Shown piece by piece: positions 53,388-63,710 of a stretch of 64,000 nt of DNA. The stretch is from Jaminaea rosea (Eukaryota > Basidiomycota > Exobasidiomycetes > Microstromatales). How positions within the stretch are numbered: the first letter of the stretch is position 1; every line of letters starts with the position of its first letter. Made by a program: the position numbers and the translations under genes. Location of the stretch: assembly GCF_003144245.1 (NCBI RefSeq), contig NW_020289988.1:186001-250000 (forward strand). Reading direction: 5' to 3'. The notes beneath the pieces are model-generated. The model saw only the letters and a list, made by a program, of their open reading frames with translations, made no database searches and was not told the origin of the DNA.

Positions 53388-55010
53388 CTACCCCTCCATC
53401 TCGTGCTGCTCAATAACATCATCGATCTTCAGGATCTGCCTGCAAAGCTGCACAGCTAACAGCAACTGGCTGCGCTTGCTCAGCATCGGGTCATAGACCC
53501 TGCACCTCTTCATATCATTGTCCCCTGACCCCATGCAGTCGATCCCGAGCCTCGCGTCGCCTTCCACTACCTGCCTTGACTTGACCTCTGCAAGCGTCTC
53601 GATGGGCGGATATCCCGAGTTCTCTGCGAGTGCGAGGGGGATAGCGTCGAGGGCTGAGGCGAACGCGCGCATGGCGTATTGCTCGAGAGTGGCAATCTCA
53701 TCCGCTGCCCGTGTGATTGCTACGCTGCCTACAATCTCGGCCGCTCCTCCGCCGTAGACAACACGATTGTCTCGTACAAGGTTGCGTACCACGCAGATGG
53801 CGTCGTGCAATGCGCGCTTGGCCTCATCGATGATCATCTTGTTCGATCCACGGACGAAGACGGTAACTGCTCGGGGATTGGCGCACTCTTCGATGACCAG
53901 CATGCGATCCCTCGTAGTACCAAAGCTGACCTCTTTGACCAAACCAGCAGTGCCCAGCTTCTCCGGGCTCAAGTCTTCAAAGCGAGGCACGATTCGCCCA
54001 TTGGTCGCAATGGCGATCAGCTCGATCTCCGGTCCGCCGACCCAGCGTACAGCGGGAAGGTTATGTTGGAGCAGCAAATGGTTGGCCTCATCGTCGAATC
54101 CCCACTGGCAGATGACCAGGTTGGCGCCACAGTCCTTGACTCGCTTGATCATGTCCTCGAAGGTCTTGCGCTCGTATTCCTGCAGCTTTTGGTACTCTTC
54201 CACCGAGCCGATGTCGAGCTTGTGCTTCGTCTTTGGGCGCGGAGGCTCGAAGGGGCAGGTCAAAATGGCAATTTTGGCGTCCTTGACTTCACGCGGCATC
54301 TGCGGGTGAGAGAAGTCCTTGTCCACTACTACTCCCTTGACAAGCGATGTGTCCTCGAGGGAGCCGCCGATCTTGCCGTCCACCTTGATCAGCTCAAAGT
54401 CTACGTCTCGTCTCTCCAGGTCGGCAACAGAGAGCACAGAGTCGACTGCGATGTTGGCGAAGAGATCAGAGGCTTTGCTGACGATCTTGGAGCCGAGTGA
54501 CGTCTTGGCCACCTTGAGGAGCTCAGCGCGGTCGTCGAGCGAGAAATCGACGCGGTCCGCTACCTTCTCCAGCGCATCAACGGCGACAGTGCAGGCACGC
54601 TCATAGCCGTCTGCGATGCGGATCGGGTGAATACCGCGGTCGAGGAGCGTCTCTGCTTGCTCGAGGAGAGCTCCCGCCAAGACGACGACGCCCGTTGTGC
54701 CATCACCGATCTCGTCGTCCTGCGACTTGCTGAGTTCGACGAGGAGCTTGGCAATTTGGTGCTCGAGCTCCATGTTGTTCATGATTGTGGCACCATCGTT
54801 AGTGACCTGGATATCTCCATCGGGCGAGATCAAGATCTTGTCGAGTCCACGAGGGCCGAGCGAGGTGCGCAGGATCGATGAGACCGTCTTTGCTGCAGCG
54901 ATGTGGCTCTTGATGGCCTCGACGCCCGTGGATCTCGTCTTCTTGGCCTGCTCACGGACGACGATGAACGGACGTCCGTACTCATCCTGGGCGACTTGGA
55001 CGTTCTCCAT
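53388..55010 (-). CDS. CCT5: Chaperonin TCP-1 complex subunit epsilon (CCT5)
   Basis: One of eight subunits of the cytosolic CCT/TRiC chaperonin that folds actin and tubulin. Single exon, 540 residues, full length. N-terminus [17 protein letters not shown] is typical of the epsilon subunit. TCP-1 signatures: [28 protein letters not shown] and [20 protein letters not shown] (ATP site GDGTT). Later blocks: [40 protein letters not shown] and [14 protein letters not shown]. The GGGAAE segment is the second nucleotide-binding signature. No unusual feature. The start lies in a 260-base divergent promoter shared with the 867-residue protein. Confidence 0.97.
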   Translation of the reverse strand: MENVQVAQDEYGRPFIVVREQAKKTRSTGVEAIKSHIAAAKTVSSILRTSLGPRGLDKILISPDGDIQVTNDGATIMNNMELEHQIAKLLVELSKSQDDEIGDGTTGVVVLAGALLEQAETLLDRGIHPIRIADGYERACTVAVDALEKVADRVDFSLDDRAELLKVAKTSLGSKIVSKASDLFANIAVDSVLSVADLERRDVDFELIKVDGKIGGSLEDTSLVKGVVVDKDFSHPQMPREVKDAKIAILTCPFEPPRPKTKHKLDIGSVEEYQKLQEYERKTFEDMIKRVKDCGANLVICQWGFDDEANHLLLQHNLPAVRWVGGPEIELIAIATNGRIVPRFEDLSPEKLGTAGLVKEVSFGTTRDRMLVIEECANPRAVTVFVRGSNKMIIDEAKRALHDAICVVRNLVRDNRVVYGGGAAEIVGSVAITRAADEIATLEQYAMRAFASALDAIPLALAENSGYPPIETLAEVKSRQVVEGDARLGIDCMGSGDNDMKRCRVYDPMLSKRSQLLLAVQLCRQILKIDDVIEQHEMEG

Positions 55011-55270
55011 GGTCGAGTAGGATGAGAATCAAGTGAGTTGGTAGTCAGAGGAGTGGAACACAGTGGACAAAGCTCCAAGTGTTCTTCTGGTCTGGCGGGA
55101 GGAGGAGGGGGCGCAGAGGGACGGAACGGAGCAATCGCGACGCCAGTCCGTCCTTGACCCCGCTCCAAGCCTTGAGCCGGTCGATTGGCAGTGTGGGCCG
55201 GGCGAGCAGCCGGGGGAATTGATTCTGCCTTCTCTCTCTCCCATCCGTTTCATCTTCGCCTCACGCCAAC

Positions 55271-57874
55271 ATGGCGGCATCATCGTCGTCATCGTCGTCG
55301 ACGTCGTCGTCGCCGTCGAGCACGCCTGCTCACGCGATCATTGATTCGACGTACACATCCCTTTACTCACTCCTTTCTGCCCCGGCCTCCTCTTCTAAGC
55401 ACCTTTCTCTCCTCCCACCCAACGCTCTCTACTCTTCCATTACTCACTACCTTGCACGATTGCGCCAGGCTACTCTGCCCGACTTTGTCAAAGTAGTGGC
55501 CATCAGCAGGAGCCTGTGGAATGCGCCGTCCATTATTCAGGAGGGTGGCGTAGAGCGCATACACGAGGATCTAGCACAGCTTCCGACGAGCAATGAGCCC
55601 AGTGCGGGGGGAGGTGTCGAGCCATCACTAGCCTCTCGCTCGTACCATCTTCAGCTCTCCGCAGCACGCGCCTGCTTTGCGCACATTGAGCTGCTCCTGA
55701 CCACGAGCAAAGGAAGCGTAGGATGGGGCACGCAGAGGAAGTTGCGACACTGGGTCAACCAAATTAACTCCAGCCTCGTCGAGGCGAGCAGCGCTGGCGG
55801 CATCGAGACTTCTGCGACCACTGCTGCGACGTCGCTCACTCCAATGATGCACGGTGTGGATGTACCGCGCCTCTCTATCCTCACCGGGCTCGTCGTCGGC
55901 CTGTCGGCTTATCGCCAGCAGAACAAGGACAAGGACGCCCGCCTGAGTGTCAGGCTTGCACTGCGCGCTGCCGAGTCGTACTGGTTGGAGGCATTCGCGC
56001 ATGCTATGCAAGCGTTGATGGACATCAATTCCCCGCCTGTAGAGCAAGCAGCTGAAACAACCTCGCCAGAGAGCGAATGGGAGCTCGAGTTCAAGAAGAG
56101 CAGTAACGTTGCAGGGAATGATCTAGCCGCATCAGCACGCCGATCTTCTCTCACACGGGAAGCGGCGCTGGTCCCTCTCCTTCTCGCAGGGCAGGTCAGT
56201 CCACTCCTCTCTGAGTCTTCCCTTTCCTCCCTACCCCTTCCCCTCGTCGAGGGCATCCTGCACCTCATACCCCTCTCCATCCTTCCCCTCTTTTCGCATC
56301 GCGCCAACCTTCGCCTCTCGTCAACGCCTGGCGAGTTAAGGAACCCAACAACGCACGCCCTCTTTTCTTGCCTCGGGCCACTGTCAAGATTGATGGCATC
56401 CGCAGCAGAAGTAGCGGTGCTCAAGATGCGTGGCGACGATGTGCAGCGGCTGCTCCTCTCCACCGAGGAGGCTTCGGTCGGTGCATTGCGCCAGCTGGTG
56501 GAAGTGGCTGAACAGCTATACCGGGACTTTGCTTCCGGAGGGTATCTAGCCACTTGCCCTTCCTCGGATGCTGCGGCCCTGGCTGACACCTGGAAGTCAC
56601 TCAAGGCCTTCCTCTTCATTACCGTCCAGCTCTTCGATTCTGTACTCGATGCGCTTGTCACGACTCTCCCTTCGCCAGTGACCACGCTTGTCGACCCGGC
56701 TATCTGGGTCGCGCAATGGGCTCATGATCGCAAGGCCGGAGACAATGTTGGTGCAGCCGCTCCGGCAAAGGCGACGACGAACATCCCGCGTCACGTACTG
56801 GAGATCCTCAAGCTGCAGGTCATGGGCCTGATGAGGTTGAGCTTCGTCACGTTCTCCACGACAAGTGGTGCAGGCGACGGACAGGCATCAGAGCGCCCTT
56901 TGACATCCAACGACATCTACAATCGCTTCACGACTTATCGTCATGCCTTCTATGGCTCGCTGGAAGTCATCCGCTCAGATTGGGCAGCCTCGACCACCTT
57001 GTACGAAGAGCTGCTGCAGGCGAGCACCGGGACCGAAGACAGAACATCTGGGAAGGCGCCGCCGAGCTGGGTGGTCCGCTCACGTCTTGTCGTACTGCTC
57101 GACTCAGCAGAACAGCTCCTTCCCTCTTTGCCATCGTCGCTCATCTCGGAATCGCTGCTGCCACTCTGTCGGCCACACCTGCTGCTGGAAGCAAGTGGCA
57201 ACGCCGACGCGGATCTGGCCACCTTCGAGAGCTCGCATGCCTGCCTTCTCGCTCTCTTCGAGGCCAAGCGTCCCGAGAGGTTGGTCAAAGATGTGATGCC
57301 TTACTATGTCGAGGCATTGCTGCAAGGCCATGCGAAGGGACAGATTAGTGGATCTGCCAGCGGCGAGGATGGCGAGGAAAGTGAGGAAGAGTCAGCCGGG
57401 CCAGGTCAACTCAGCCACGCGCTGAGCACGGTCGTGGCCTGCATGAGCGACGTGGATGATGCGCGATGTTACTGGGTTGTGGGGCGATTGGAGGAGGAGG
57501 TGCGCGCCAGAGATGGGGAGAAGCGATTGGACGTGCAGCTGGCGCTAGTCGATCTTCTGCCGACAGTGAACCTGGTGCTGTTGAGGTCTGTGCTAGGGAC
57601 CGTGAGGTCGTATATACTCGACGAGAAGGAGAAAGCTGGCACCACAGCGAATGTGTCCGCTACGACGGAGGGCGAGGCATCCACTGCAAGTGAGGTGGAC
57701 GAGAAGGGCAAGACCAAGGCCAACGAGGAGGACAGCGCATCTCTGCCTGCCACATCACTCGCGCACCGTCTCCTCTGCTCTCGCACCTTTGCCGCCCTCA
57801 ACTCGATGGACGATACGGCGAGGCAGGAAGGGGTGCGCTGGTGGCTGGATCATCGTCGCGAATTTGGCGTCTAG
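55271..57874 (+). CDS. Unrecognised 867-residue helical protein
   Basis: Single exon, ATG 55271. The first 20 residues are almost all Ser, encoded by a TCG/TCA microsatellite. The remainder is Leu/Ala-rich and mostly helical without low complexity until about 700, where an acidic stretch appears (GEDGEESEEESAG). Notable segments: YHLQLSAARACFAHIELLL, VPRLSILTGLVVGLSAYRQ, PLVEGILHLIPLSILPLFSH, LKAFLFITVQLFDSVLDALV, and the ending RLLCSRTFAALNSMDDTA then WWLDHRREFGV. There is no signal peptide. Two hydrophobic stretches could be membrane or buried helices. The helical layout faintly recalls the peroxin Pex8, but there is no C-terminal peroxisome signal and I do not assign it. Convergent with BUB3, only 50 bases between stops. 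Confidence 0.7.
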   Translation: MAASSSSSSSTSSSPSSTPAHAIIDSTYTSLYSLLSAPASSSKHLSLLPPNALYSSITHYLARLRQATLPDFVKVVAISRSLWNAPSIIQEGGVERIHEDLAQLPTSNEPSAGGGVEPSLASRSYHLQLSAARACFAHIELLLTTSKGSVGWGTQRKLRHWVNQINSSLVEASSAGGIETSATTAATSLTPMMHGVDVPRLSILTGLVVGLSAYRQQNKDKDARLSVRLALRAAESYWLEAFAHAMQALMDINSPPVEQAAETTSPESEWELEFKKSSNVAGNDLAASARRSSLTREAALVPLLLAGQVSPLLSESSLSSLPLPLVEGILHLIPLSILPLFSHRANLRLSSTPGELRNPTTHALFSCLGPLSRLMASAAEVAVLKMRGDDVQRLLLSTEEASVGALRQLVEVAEQLYRDFASGGYLATCPSSDAAALADTWKSLKAFLFITVQLFDSVLDALVTTLPSPVTTLVDPAIWVAQWAHDRKAGDNVGAAAPAKATTNIPRHVLEILKLQVMGLMRLSFVTFSTTSGAGDGQASERPLTSNDIYNRFTTYRHAFYGSLEVIRSDWAASTTLYEELLQASTGTEDRTSGKAPPSWVVRSRLVVLLDSAEQLLPSLPSSLISESLLPLCRPHLLLEASGNADADLATFESSHACLLALFEAKRPERLVKDVMPYYVEALLQGHAKGQISGSASGEDGEESEEESAGPGQLSHALSTVVACMSDVDDARCYWVVGRLEEEVRARDGEKRLDVQLALVDLLPTVNLVLLRSVLGTVRSYILDEKEKAGTTANVSATTEGEASTASEVDEKGKTKANEEDSASLPATSLAHRLLCSRTFAALNSMDDTARQEGVRWWLDHRREFGV
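55276..55319 (+). repeat. TCG/TCA microsatellite encoding poly-Ser
   Basis: Imperfect trinucleotide run at the very start of the 867-residue protein gene, giving a Ser-rich N-terminus. Confidence 0.8.
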
Positions 57875-57924
57875 ACGTTCACGAGCTTTGTTGTACATGC
57901 GGAATACCATTGCTTTGCTCGCAC

Positions 57925-59267
57925 CTACGCCTTCGGAGGCTTGGGCTTACTCTCAGCAGCCGCGTTTTCTCTGACCCAAAGTACCACGTTTCCCTCCCCT
58001 CCCTTCCCAATCCCGCCAACTTCGCCATTCGCCTCCTCCCCTCCGTGCTCATTAGGCAAGCTCGGCCTCTCTTCGACATTGACGCCACCACTCGCGACCA
58101 CCAGTACCTTGCCATCCCCACTGAATGCTGCTGCACTTAGTGGGCTCGGGAAGCTGGGCAGCTGCCTGATGCGCTTCTTGCTGACCGGGTCCCAGTAAGA
58201 GAGGACGGCGTCCCCACCCAGGGAGAAGAAGGTGCCATGCACGGGATGGTAGCCCATCTGGTTGACAGGGTATACCACGTCTATTCCATCGACGAGGAGC
58301 CGATGACATTTGAAGGCGTATTTGCGCGCTTGAGAGGTGGAGGAAGGGTCGAAGAAGTCGACCGCTATGCGTCCTTCGATGGAGGATGTTGAGAAGCCTG
58401 TGTGCGGGGCGAGGGGGAGGATCAGTGAGCGAGTTGTAAACAAGATGGCCCTCGCCCTCGCGGTCTGTTGCACTCACCAATTCCGTCCACATTACATCTC
58501 ACATCTCTGACCATGTACTTCAAGCTACTCTCCCTCGTCTGCTCCGGATCCCATTGCTCCCCGTCATCCTCTCCACTCATCGCGTCACATCTTCTCCTCA
58601 ACTCTTCGAGATCATAAATTCTCACTTGCCTAGCAGCCATTGCGACGACCAATCTCCTCCTCACTCCCTCTTTGGGCACTAGAGGACTTGCCGTCCATGG
58701 AGGGCTGACGTCCATTGCCAAGGGCTTTTCTGGCAACGTGAGCGTCTTGAGTAGACGCGGCTCAACTGCCGTTGGGTCCCAAAGCTTGAGAGTCTTGTCC
58801 CACGATGCGCTAATTAGCAAGTTAGTGCTGGTTTCATATCGCATCCGACAGATGGCACTCCCATGTTTCCCGAGGATGGTCGATGACCCGTCCTCCAAGT
58901 TGAGCAGCCGTACTCGTCTATCGATGCCGCCAGAAGCGGCGAGGGTAGGAGTAATCCAGCATACGTCGAGGACGGGTGCTCCATGCTGAAAGCTGTGCAC
59001 CTGACGCGCGGCTTGCGCCTTGGCTTCTCCACTGAGCGCTGAGCTGGAGGCATTGTTTGCGTCGACATCGGCCAGCTGGTAAAGACGAACGGTCGAGTCC
59101 CAGGAGGAGGTGAGGAATTGGCGAGAGAGCTGCGAAGAGGAGCTCGGATCAGGGTGGAAGACGATGCTCGAGATGGGATGTTGCGGCGGATTTGGCAATG
59201 TGTACTCCGTCGATGTCAGCGGATGATTTGAGCTCGAGGTTGGGGTTGGTTGTGGAGTGGACGACAT
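57925..59267 (-). CDS. BUB3: Spindle checkpoint protein Bub3
   Basis: Seven-bladed WD40 protein that docks Bub1 and Mad3/BubR1 to phosphorylated Spc105 at kinetochores. Exons 59267-58478 and 58397-57925; 80-nt intron; 420 residues. WD blocks: FLTSSWDSTVRLYQL, ILGKHGSAICRMRYE, LISASWDKTLKLWDP, then after the junction SIEGRIAVDFFDPS, YAFKCHRL, DVVYPVNQMGYHPVHGTFFS and GDAVLSYWDPVSKKRI. These last blocks are diagnostic for Bub3. Yeast and human Bub3 have about 330 residues; the extra length is in loops and the Gly/Pro-rich C-terminus. In-frame ATGs exist upstream (59417 and one between), but the MSSTPQPTPTSS start fits better and leaves a 219-base promoter shared with the lipase gene. Confidence 0.94.
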
Positions 59268-59486
59268 CGTGGATGCGCGTGTTGATGTCAAAGGACGGAA
59301 GAAAGAGTTGAAGCGCGCTTCGTCTCTGCACGCCGCTGTGTTGACTTGCTTTCGCATGTCGGGACTGATCTGAGCGCCGCGGCGGAGACGACGGCCCGGA
59401 TCGAAAGTCGAGGACATCCGGGCTTCATTGCGAGCCTCTTCTCCTGACCACGACTGCGTAGTCTTCTCTCACCACACATCGTCGTC

Positions 59487-60664
59487 ATGGCCGGAAACCA
59501 ACACGTTTCGATCCCCGTTGATCCCTCCTCAGCGGGCACAAGCTCCGAGGGCATCATCAAAGCGCCCGACGGACTAGACCTCTACTTCAAGCGTTACCAC
59601 CCGTCCTCCCCTTCGCCCCCCGCCCTCTCCGTCGTCTTTGTGCACGGATTCGTAGAGTACATCGCTCGCTATGAGGCCGCCTTTCCCGCCTTTTCTGCTA
59701 GAGGCATTGAGCTCATTGCCTTCGACCAGCGCGGCTTCGGCCAAACAGCGCAAAAGGCTCCGGGGGGATGGGGGAAGCATTACACCACTACGAACTGGCC
59801 GCAGCAGTTCATGGATGTGCAGGCGGTCGTCGTGGAGCAGCGCAAATACCTCGATGACAAGTTCGGCAGGGATAAGGTGCCGATCTATCTGCTGGGTCAC
59901 TCTATGGGTGGTGGCATTAGCATTGCGGTGTTCACGCGTGATGCGAGCAGCCCGGAGCACAAGGACCTCGAGCAGCTGAGGACCATCGTCAAAGGAGTGG
60001 CAGCTTCTTCGCCTTGGCTGACATTGACCAAGGTGAGGCGGTGTAAGCCTGACGCACCACTTCGCTCAATGTCGCAGCGAATACTCACCTCCCTCCTTCC
60101 ACCTCATCCCCCAGCCCGCCCCGTCCGTCATCACCGCTCTTGCTCCCTATCTGATCAAGGTCTTCCCCAATCTTAAATACCCCGTCGACCTCAAGGCAGA
60201 AGAGCTCACCCGTGACCCTGCGGGCCAAGAAGCATGGCGCAAAGATCCCATGATCCAACCCTGGGTGAAGGCCGTATCCGCTTTTGGCCCTCTGAAGGGC
60301 GGCGAAGACATCGTGGCGAACAAGTGGAAGAATTGGGACACGAGCAAGCCGCTCCTTATTGCGCATGGAGAAGATGACGGGGTGACGAGCTACAAGGGGA
60401 GCAACACGCTGGTGAAGAAGATCCAGGAGGGCGTTCAGGGGGCGAATGTTGAGTACAAGGGGTTCGAGGGTGGCAAGCATGAGATGATGTTCGATCTGGA
60501 CAAGGAACAGGTGAGTATCGATGAGGACGACGAGACTCAACTTGGATATTCTGGTCCCCATCTGACCTCCTTCTTCCCATGCTCATGCCTCGCAGTTCAC
60601 CAACTACATTATCGACTGGCTGCACAAGCAGGCTGCCGAGGGCGTAAAGACGCAAGCTGCTTGA
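59487..60664 (+). CDS. YJU3: Monoacylglycerol lipase (Yju3-like alpha/beta hydrolase)
   Basis: Serine hydrolase that releases fatty acid from monoacylglycerol, at lipid droplets or membranes. Exons 59487-60032, 60115-60510, 60596-60664; introns 82 and 85 nt; 336 residues. Motifs: VVFVHGFVEYIARYE (oxyanion HG at 53-54), FDQRGFGQT, and nucleophile elbow GHSMG (137-141, Ser139), then GVAASSPWL. The acid is likely the Asp in LLIAHGEDDGVT and the base the His in FEGGKHEMMFD. The last exon of 69 nt (FTNYIIDWLHKQ) completes the C-terminal helix. Length slightly above yeast Yju3 (313). Confidence 0.92.
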
Positions 60665-61423
60665 GCCTATCTACAAGCCACTGTATACCCCACGCTTACT
60701 TCTCACAATACGGCACGCTGTACTTGGCGAGCCCATACACGGTGAATGCCTTCTCGATTGATGTACCTCGTTGCCGTGGCGCTTTGAATGTCTGTAGTCG
60801 GAAGCTTCGGCAGTCATGCTCGCCTCATCCGTTGTTCTCACTTCATCAACGTGCATCTGCCTATCCCGATAGCACTGCTTCCTCGTGCAGCAAGCAATAT
60901 TATGCTCCATTGAATCTACCTAGCCTCGTATCCTCGCATTGAATCGTCGTTGACAGCCTTACCGCCTCTCACCTGTAGTGCTGCGCCGATGACGTTGAGG
61001 CACAGCAAGGAACGCGCCACGCGAGCGGGCCAAGGGAGCGGGCCAGTGTCGAGAGCGAGGGAGCGAGAGACCGAGAGAGGAACCCTAGTGCGGACGGGCA
61101 CAGCCTGGCTTGCTTGCCTGGCTTGCTTTAGCTAGCCTTGCATTCCTCACTGCTTCCTTCTCCCTGTCCTCGTCGTCCCATAGAGCGGCTCATTAGAAAG
61201 ACTGCGGCTGCCATCTGATTCGGAACGATCGCCGAGGCTAGTACGCAACCAACCACGTCTCGCGCCAAGACGAGGAAATCGACGGACGTTCATTCGCTCC
61301 TTTGCTCCCACTCCTTTAGCATCGCCCGGCCGCACCGACGACGACAACGACGAGGCTCGTAGCAACGAGCAACACGTTCTCTTCCTTCCCCTTTCCCTTC
61401 ATCGTCTGCATCTCGCACCCACC
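60665..61423. promoter_or_regulatory. Intergenic region upstream of PBS2
   Basis: 759 bases between two plus-strand genes. A purine-rich GAGAGCGAGGGAGCGAGAG tract lies near 61050-61070, and the leader before the PBS2 ATG is CT-rich. No gene or repeat element is supported. Confidence 0.45.
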
Positions 61424-63556
61424 ATGTCCTCTCCATCCTCCCCGTCGTCATCAGGCGGCGCAACGCAAGCTGCCTCCTCATCGCCGTCATCGTCCATGGC
61501 CCCAACCGATGCTCTCTCGTCGCTTTCCCTCCAAGATCGCGCTGCAACCGGTGGACCTCAACCTCATCGCGTCGCCCCTCCGCCGCCCACTGGTGGTCCA
61601 CCTGCCTCGAGACCAGGCGGAGGCTCAGGTGGCCCGCCAGCTAGATTTGGCGGAGGTGGTGGTGGACCTCCGGCGAGACCGGGAATGGGCGGTACCGGTG
61701 GACCGTCATCGGGCGGTCCGGCAGCAGGTGGTGGTGGAGGAGGCGGGCCGATGAACGCTCAGGAAAGGGCAAGACAGATGGGCGGGGCAAGGATGCCACC
61801 AAGTCTGCAGGCCAAGTTGGCTGCCGTGAGTATGGCGCAACTCTTACGAGACGACCATGTACACCCGTAGCTGACATCTCCTCTCTGGCCCGCCTACAGA
61901 ACGCAGCTCGTTCCTCCTCTGGCGCCCCTGGCCAGTCCTCCACTCCCTCCTCATCCGGCTCATCTTCACAAGGTCAACCAAACTTCATGTCTTCACAACA
62001 GCGTCTCGACGCCTCTTCCCTCCTCTCGCGCGGGGGCGGTCCGGGCAGCCGAGGTCCATCCAGTGGATCTGGTGGTCCTTCCTTCCCTCCTTCCTCAGCA
62101 CCAGGCATGGGCGGCTTAGCAGCACGACGTGCTGGCGGCTTCCCTGGCGGAGGAGCAGCTCCCAAGCTCAGCCAGATGGGCATGGGCATGAAGCCACCCA
62201 GTGGAGGCCCCCCCGCAGCTGGTCTAAGCGGCAAACGTCAGAAGCCCGGCCTCAAGCTGAGTGACATTGGCGGTCCTGGCCCCTCCTCACCCTCGGGCTC
62301 AGGCGCAGGCGCCGCCAACCGTAGCATAGGGGGCACCGCCCGCAGCGCAGGCCCGCCCGGCCGACTCGCCTCTGCCCCCTCTGGTGGGCTGATGAGCAGC
62401 GCCTTTTCCGAATTCAGCGACGTCATCGACCCCTCTGGTCGCCTCAACTTCGCAGGCAAGGCCATCCTTCATGCCTCGGGCGTAGAGTTCGGTAATGGCA
62501 CTAGCTTCAAGATCAACATGGAGGATCTAGAGTTGCACGACGTGCTTGGCAAGGGAAACTACGGTGAAGTCAGAAAAGTCAGACATACTAAGACGGGAGT
62601 CGAGATGGCCATGAAGGAGATCAGGCTGGAGTTGGATGCGTCTAAGCTGAACGCGATCATCATGGAGCTGGACATCTTGCATCGAGCAGTCAGCCCGGAG
62701 ATTGTCGAGTTCTACGGCGCCTTCTTCATCGAGAGCTGTGAGCACGCGGTGCACCGCAATGACGATGACGAGCTTTGCTGACCTCCTTTTCCCCCCTCTC
62801 ATACCACCCGCTCGCGCTCCTCGCTGCACGTCAGGCGTCTTCTACTGCATGGAATTCATGGACGCCGGCTCCCTCGAGTCCCTCCTCAATGGGCCATGCT
62901 CAGTCCCTGAGCCCGTTCTTGCCCGCATCACTTCTCGCATGGTCTCCGGTCTTGCTTTCCTCAAGGACTCCCTCCAAATCATGCATCGCGACGTCAAGCC
63001 CACCAACGTGCTAGTCAACTCGCGCGGAGAAGTCAAGCTGTGCGATTTTGGTGTTTCGGGCCAGCTGGAGAAGTCGCTGGCAAAGACGAATATCGGCTGC
63101 CAGAGCTACATGGCCCCGGAGAGGATAAAGGGAGAGAGTATGGCGATGCCCTCTACCTACACCGTGGCGAGCGATGTCTGGTCCCTTGGGCTGTCAATCG
63201 TCGAGGCGGGGCTAGGCGTCTATCCTTACCCACCGGAAACGTACAGCAATGTATTCGCCCAGCTGCAGGCCATTGTGCACGGCGATCCACCGCAGCTCCC
63301 CGCCGAGGCGTACTCCGACGTCGCCAGGGCGTTTGTGGCCGGTTGTCTGGAGAAGGTAGCCGAGCGCCGCTTTACGTATGCGCAGATGATGAGACATCCC
63401 TGGCTTGTCGCTGATCAGGAGCGAGGGGCTGATGGAGTGGATATGGTCGGGTGGGTCAAGGGCGCGATGCAGAAGAGAAAGGAGAAGAAGGAGGCAGCCA
63501 GCAGAGGGACGACCCCGGTGACGCCGACAAATGCGACGACGAATGGGGTATCGTGA
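61424..63556 (+). CDS. PBS2: MAP kinase kinase Pbs2 (HOG osmostress pathway)
   Basis: Dual-specificity kinase that activates Hog1 under osmotic and other stress. Exons 61424-61825, 61900-62737, 62835-63556; introns 74 and 97 nt; 653 residues. Residues 1-330 are Gly/Pro/Ser-rich. Kinase motifs: GKGNYGEV loop (Gly351-Gly353), Lys373 in MAMKEI, HRDVKPTN (His464-Asp466), DFG (484-486), and activation loop with Ser494 and Thr498 before MAPERI. The S-x3-T spacing equals Ser514/Thr518 of yeast Pbs2, the sites hit by Ssk2/22 and Ste11. The ICQSYMAPERIKGE-like loop and FMDAGSLESL point to Pbs2 rather than Ste7 or Mkk1. A Pro-rich PPPPTGGPPASRP stretch near 55-65 might bind an SH3 domain as in the Sho1 branch; this is inference. 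Confidence 0.93.
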
Positions 63557-63710
63557 GACGTGGAGAACGCAGGTCTTCATCGTAATGGATTCATTGGGAT
63601 CTCGATTTGACGTGTGCTTGCCGCAGTGAGAGTGTGAAGGTGAGAGTGCAAAGCCGTACACATCTCCTTGCACTCCGTCGCAAGCCTGTCTTCTCTCTCG
63701 CCCCTCGCCC

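Noticed and set aside
53679-54500. 273-codon ORF antisense to CCT5
   Set aside because: Lies wholly inside the conserved chaperonin frame and has no independent features.
59268-59417. Longer BUB3 N-terminus from the ATG at 59417
   Set aside because: The extra 50 residues are Arg-rich, unlike Bub3, and would leave only 69 bases for the divergent promoter with the lipase gene.
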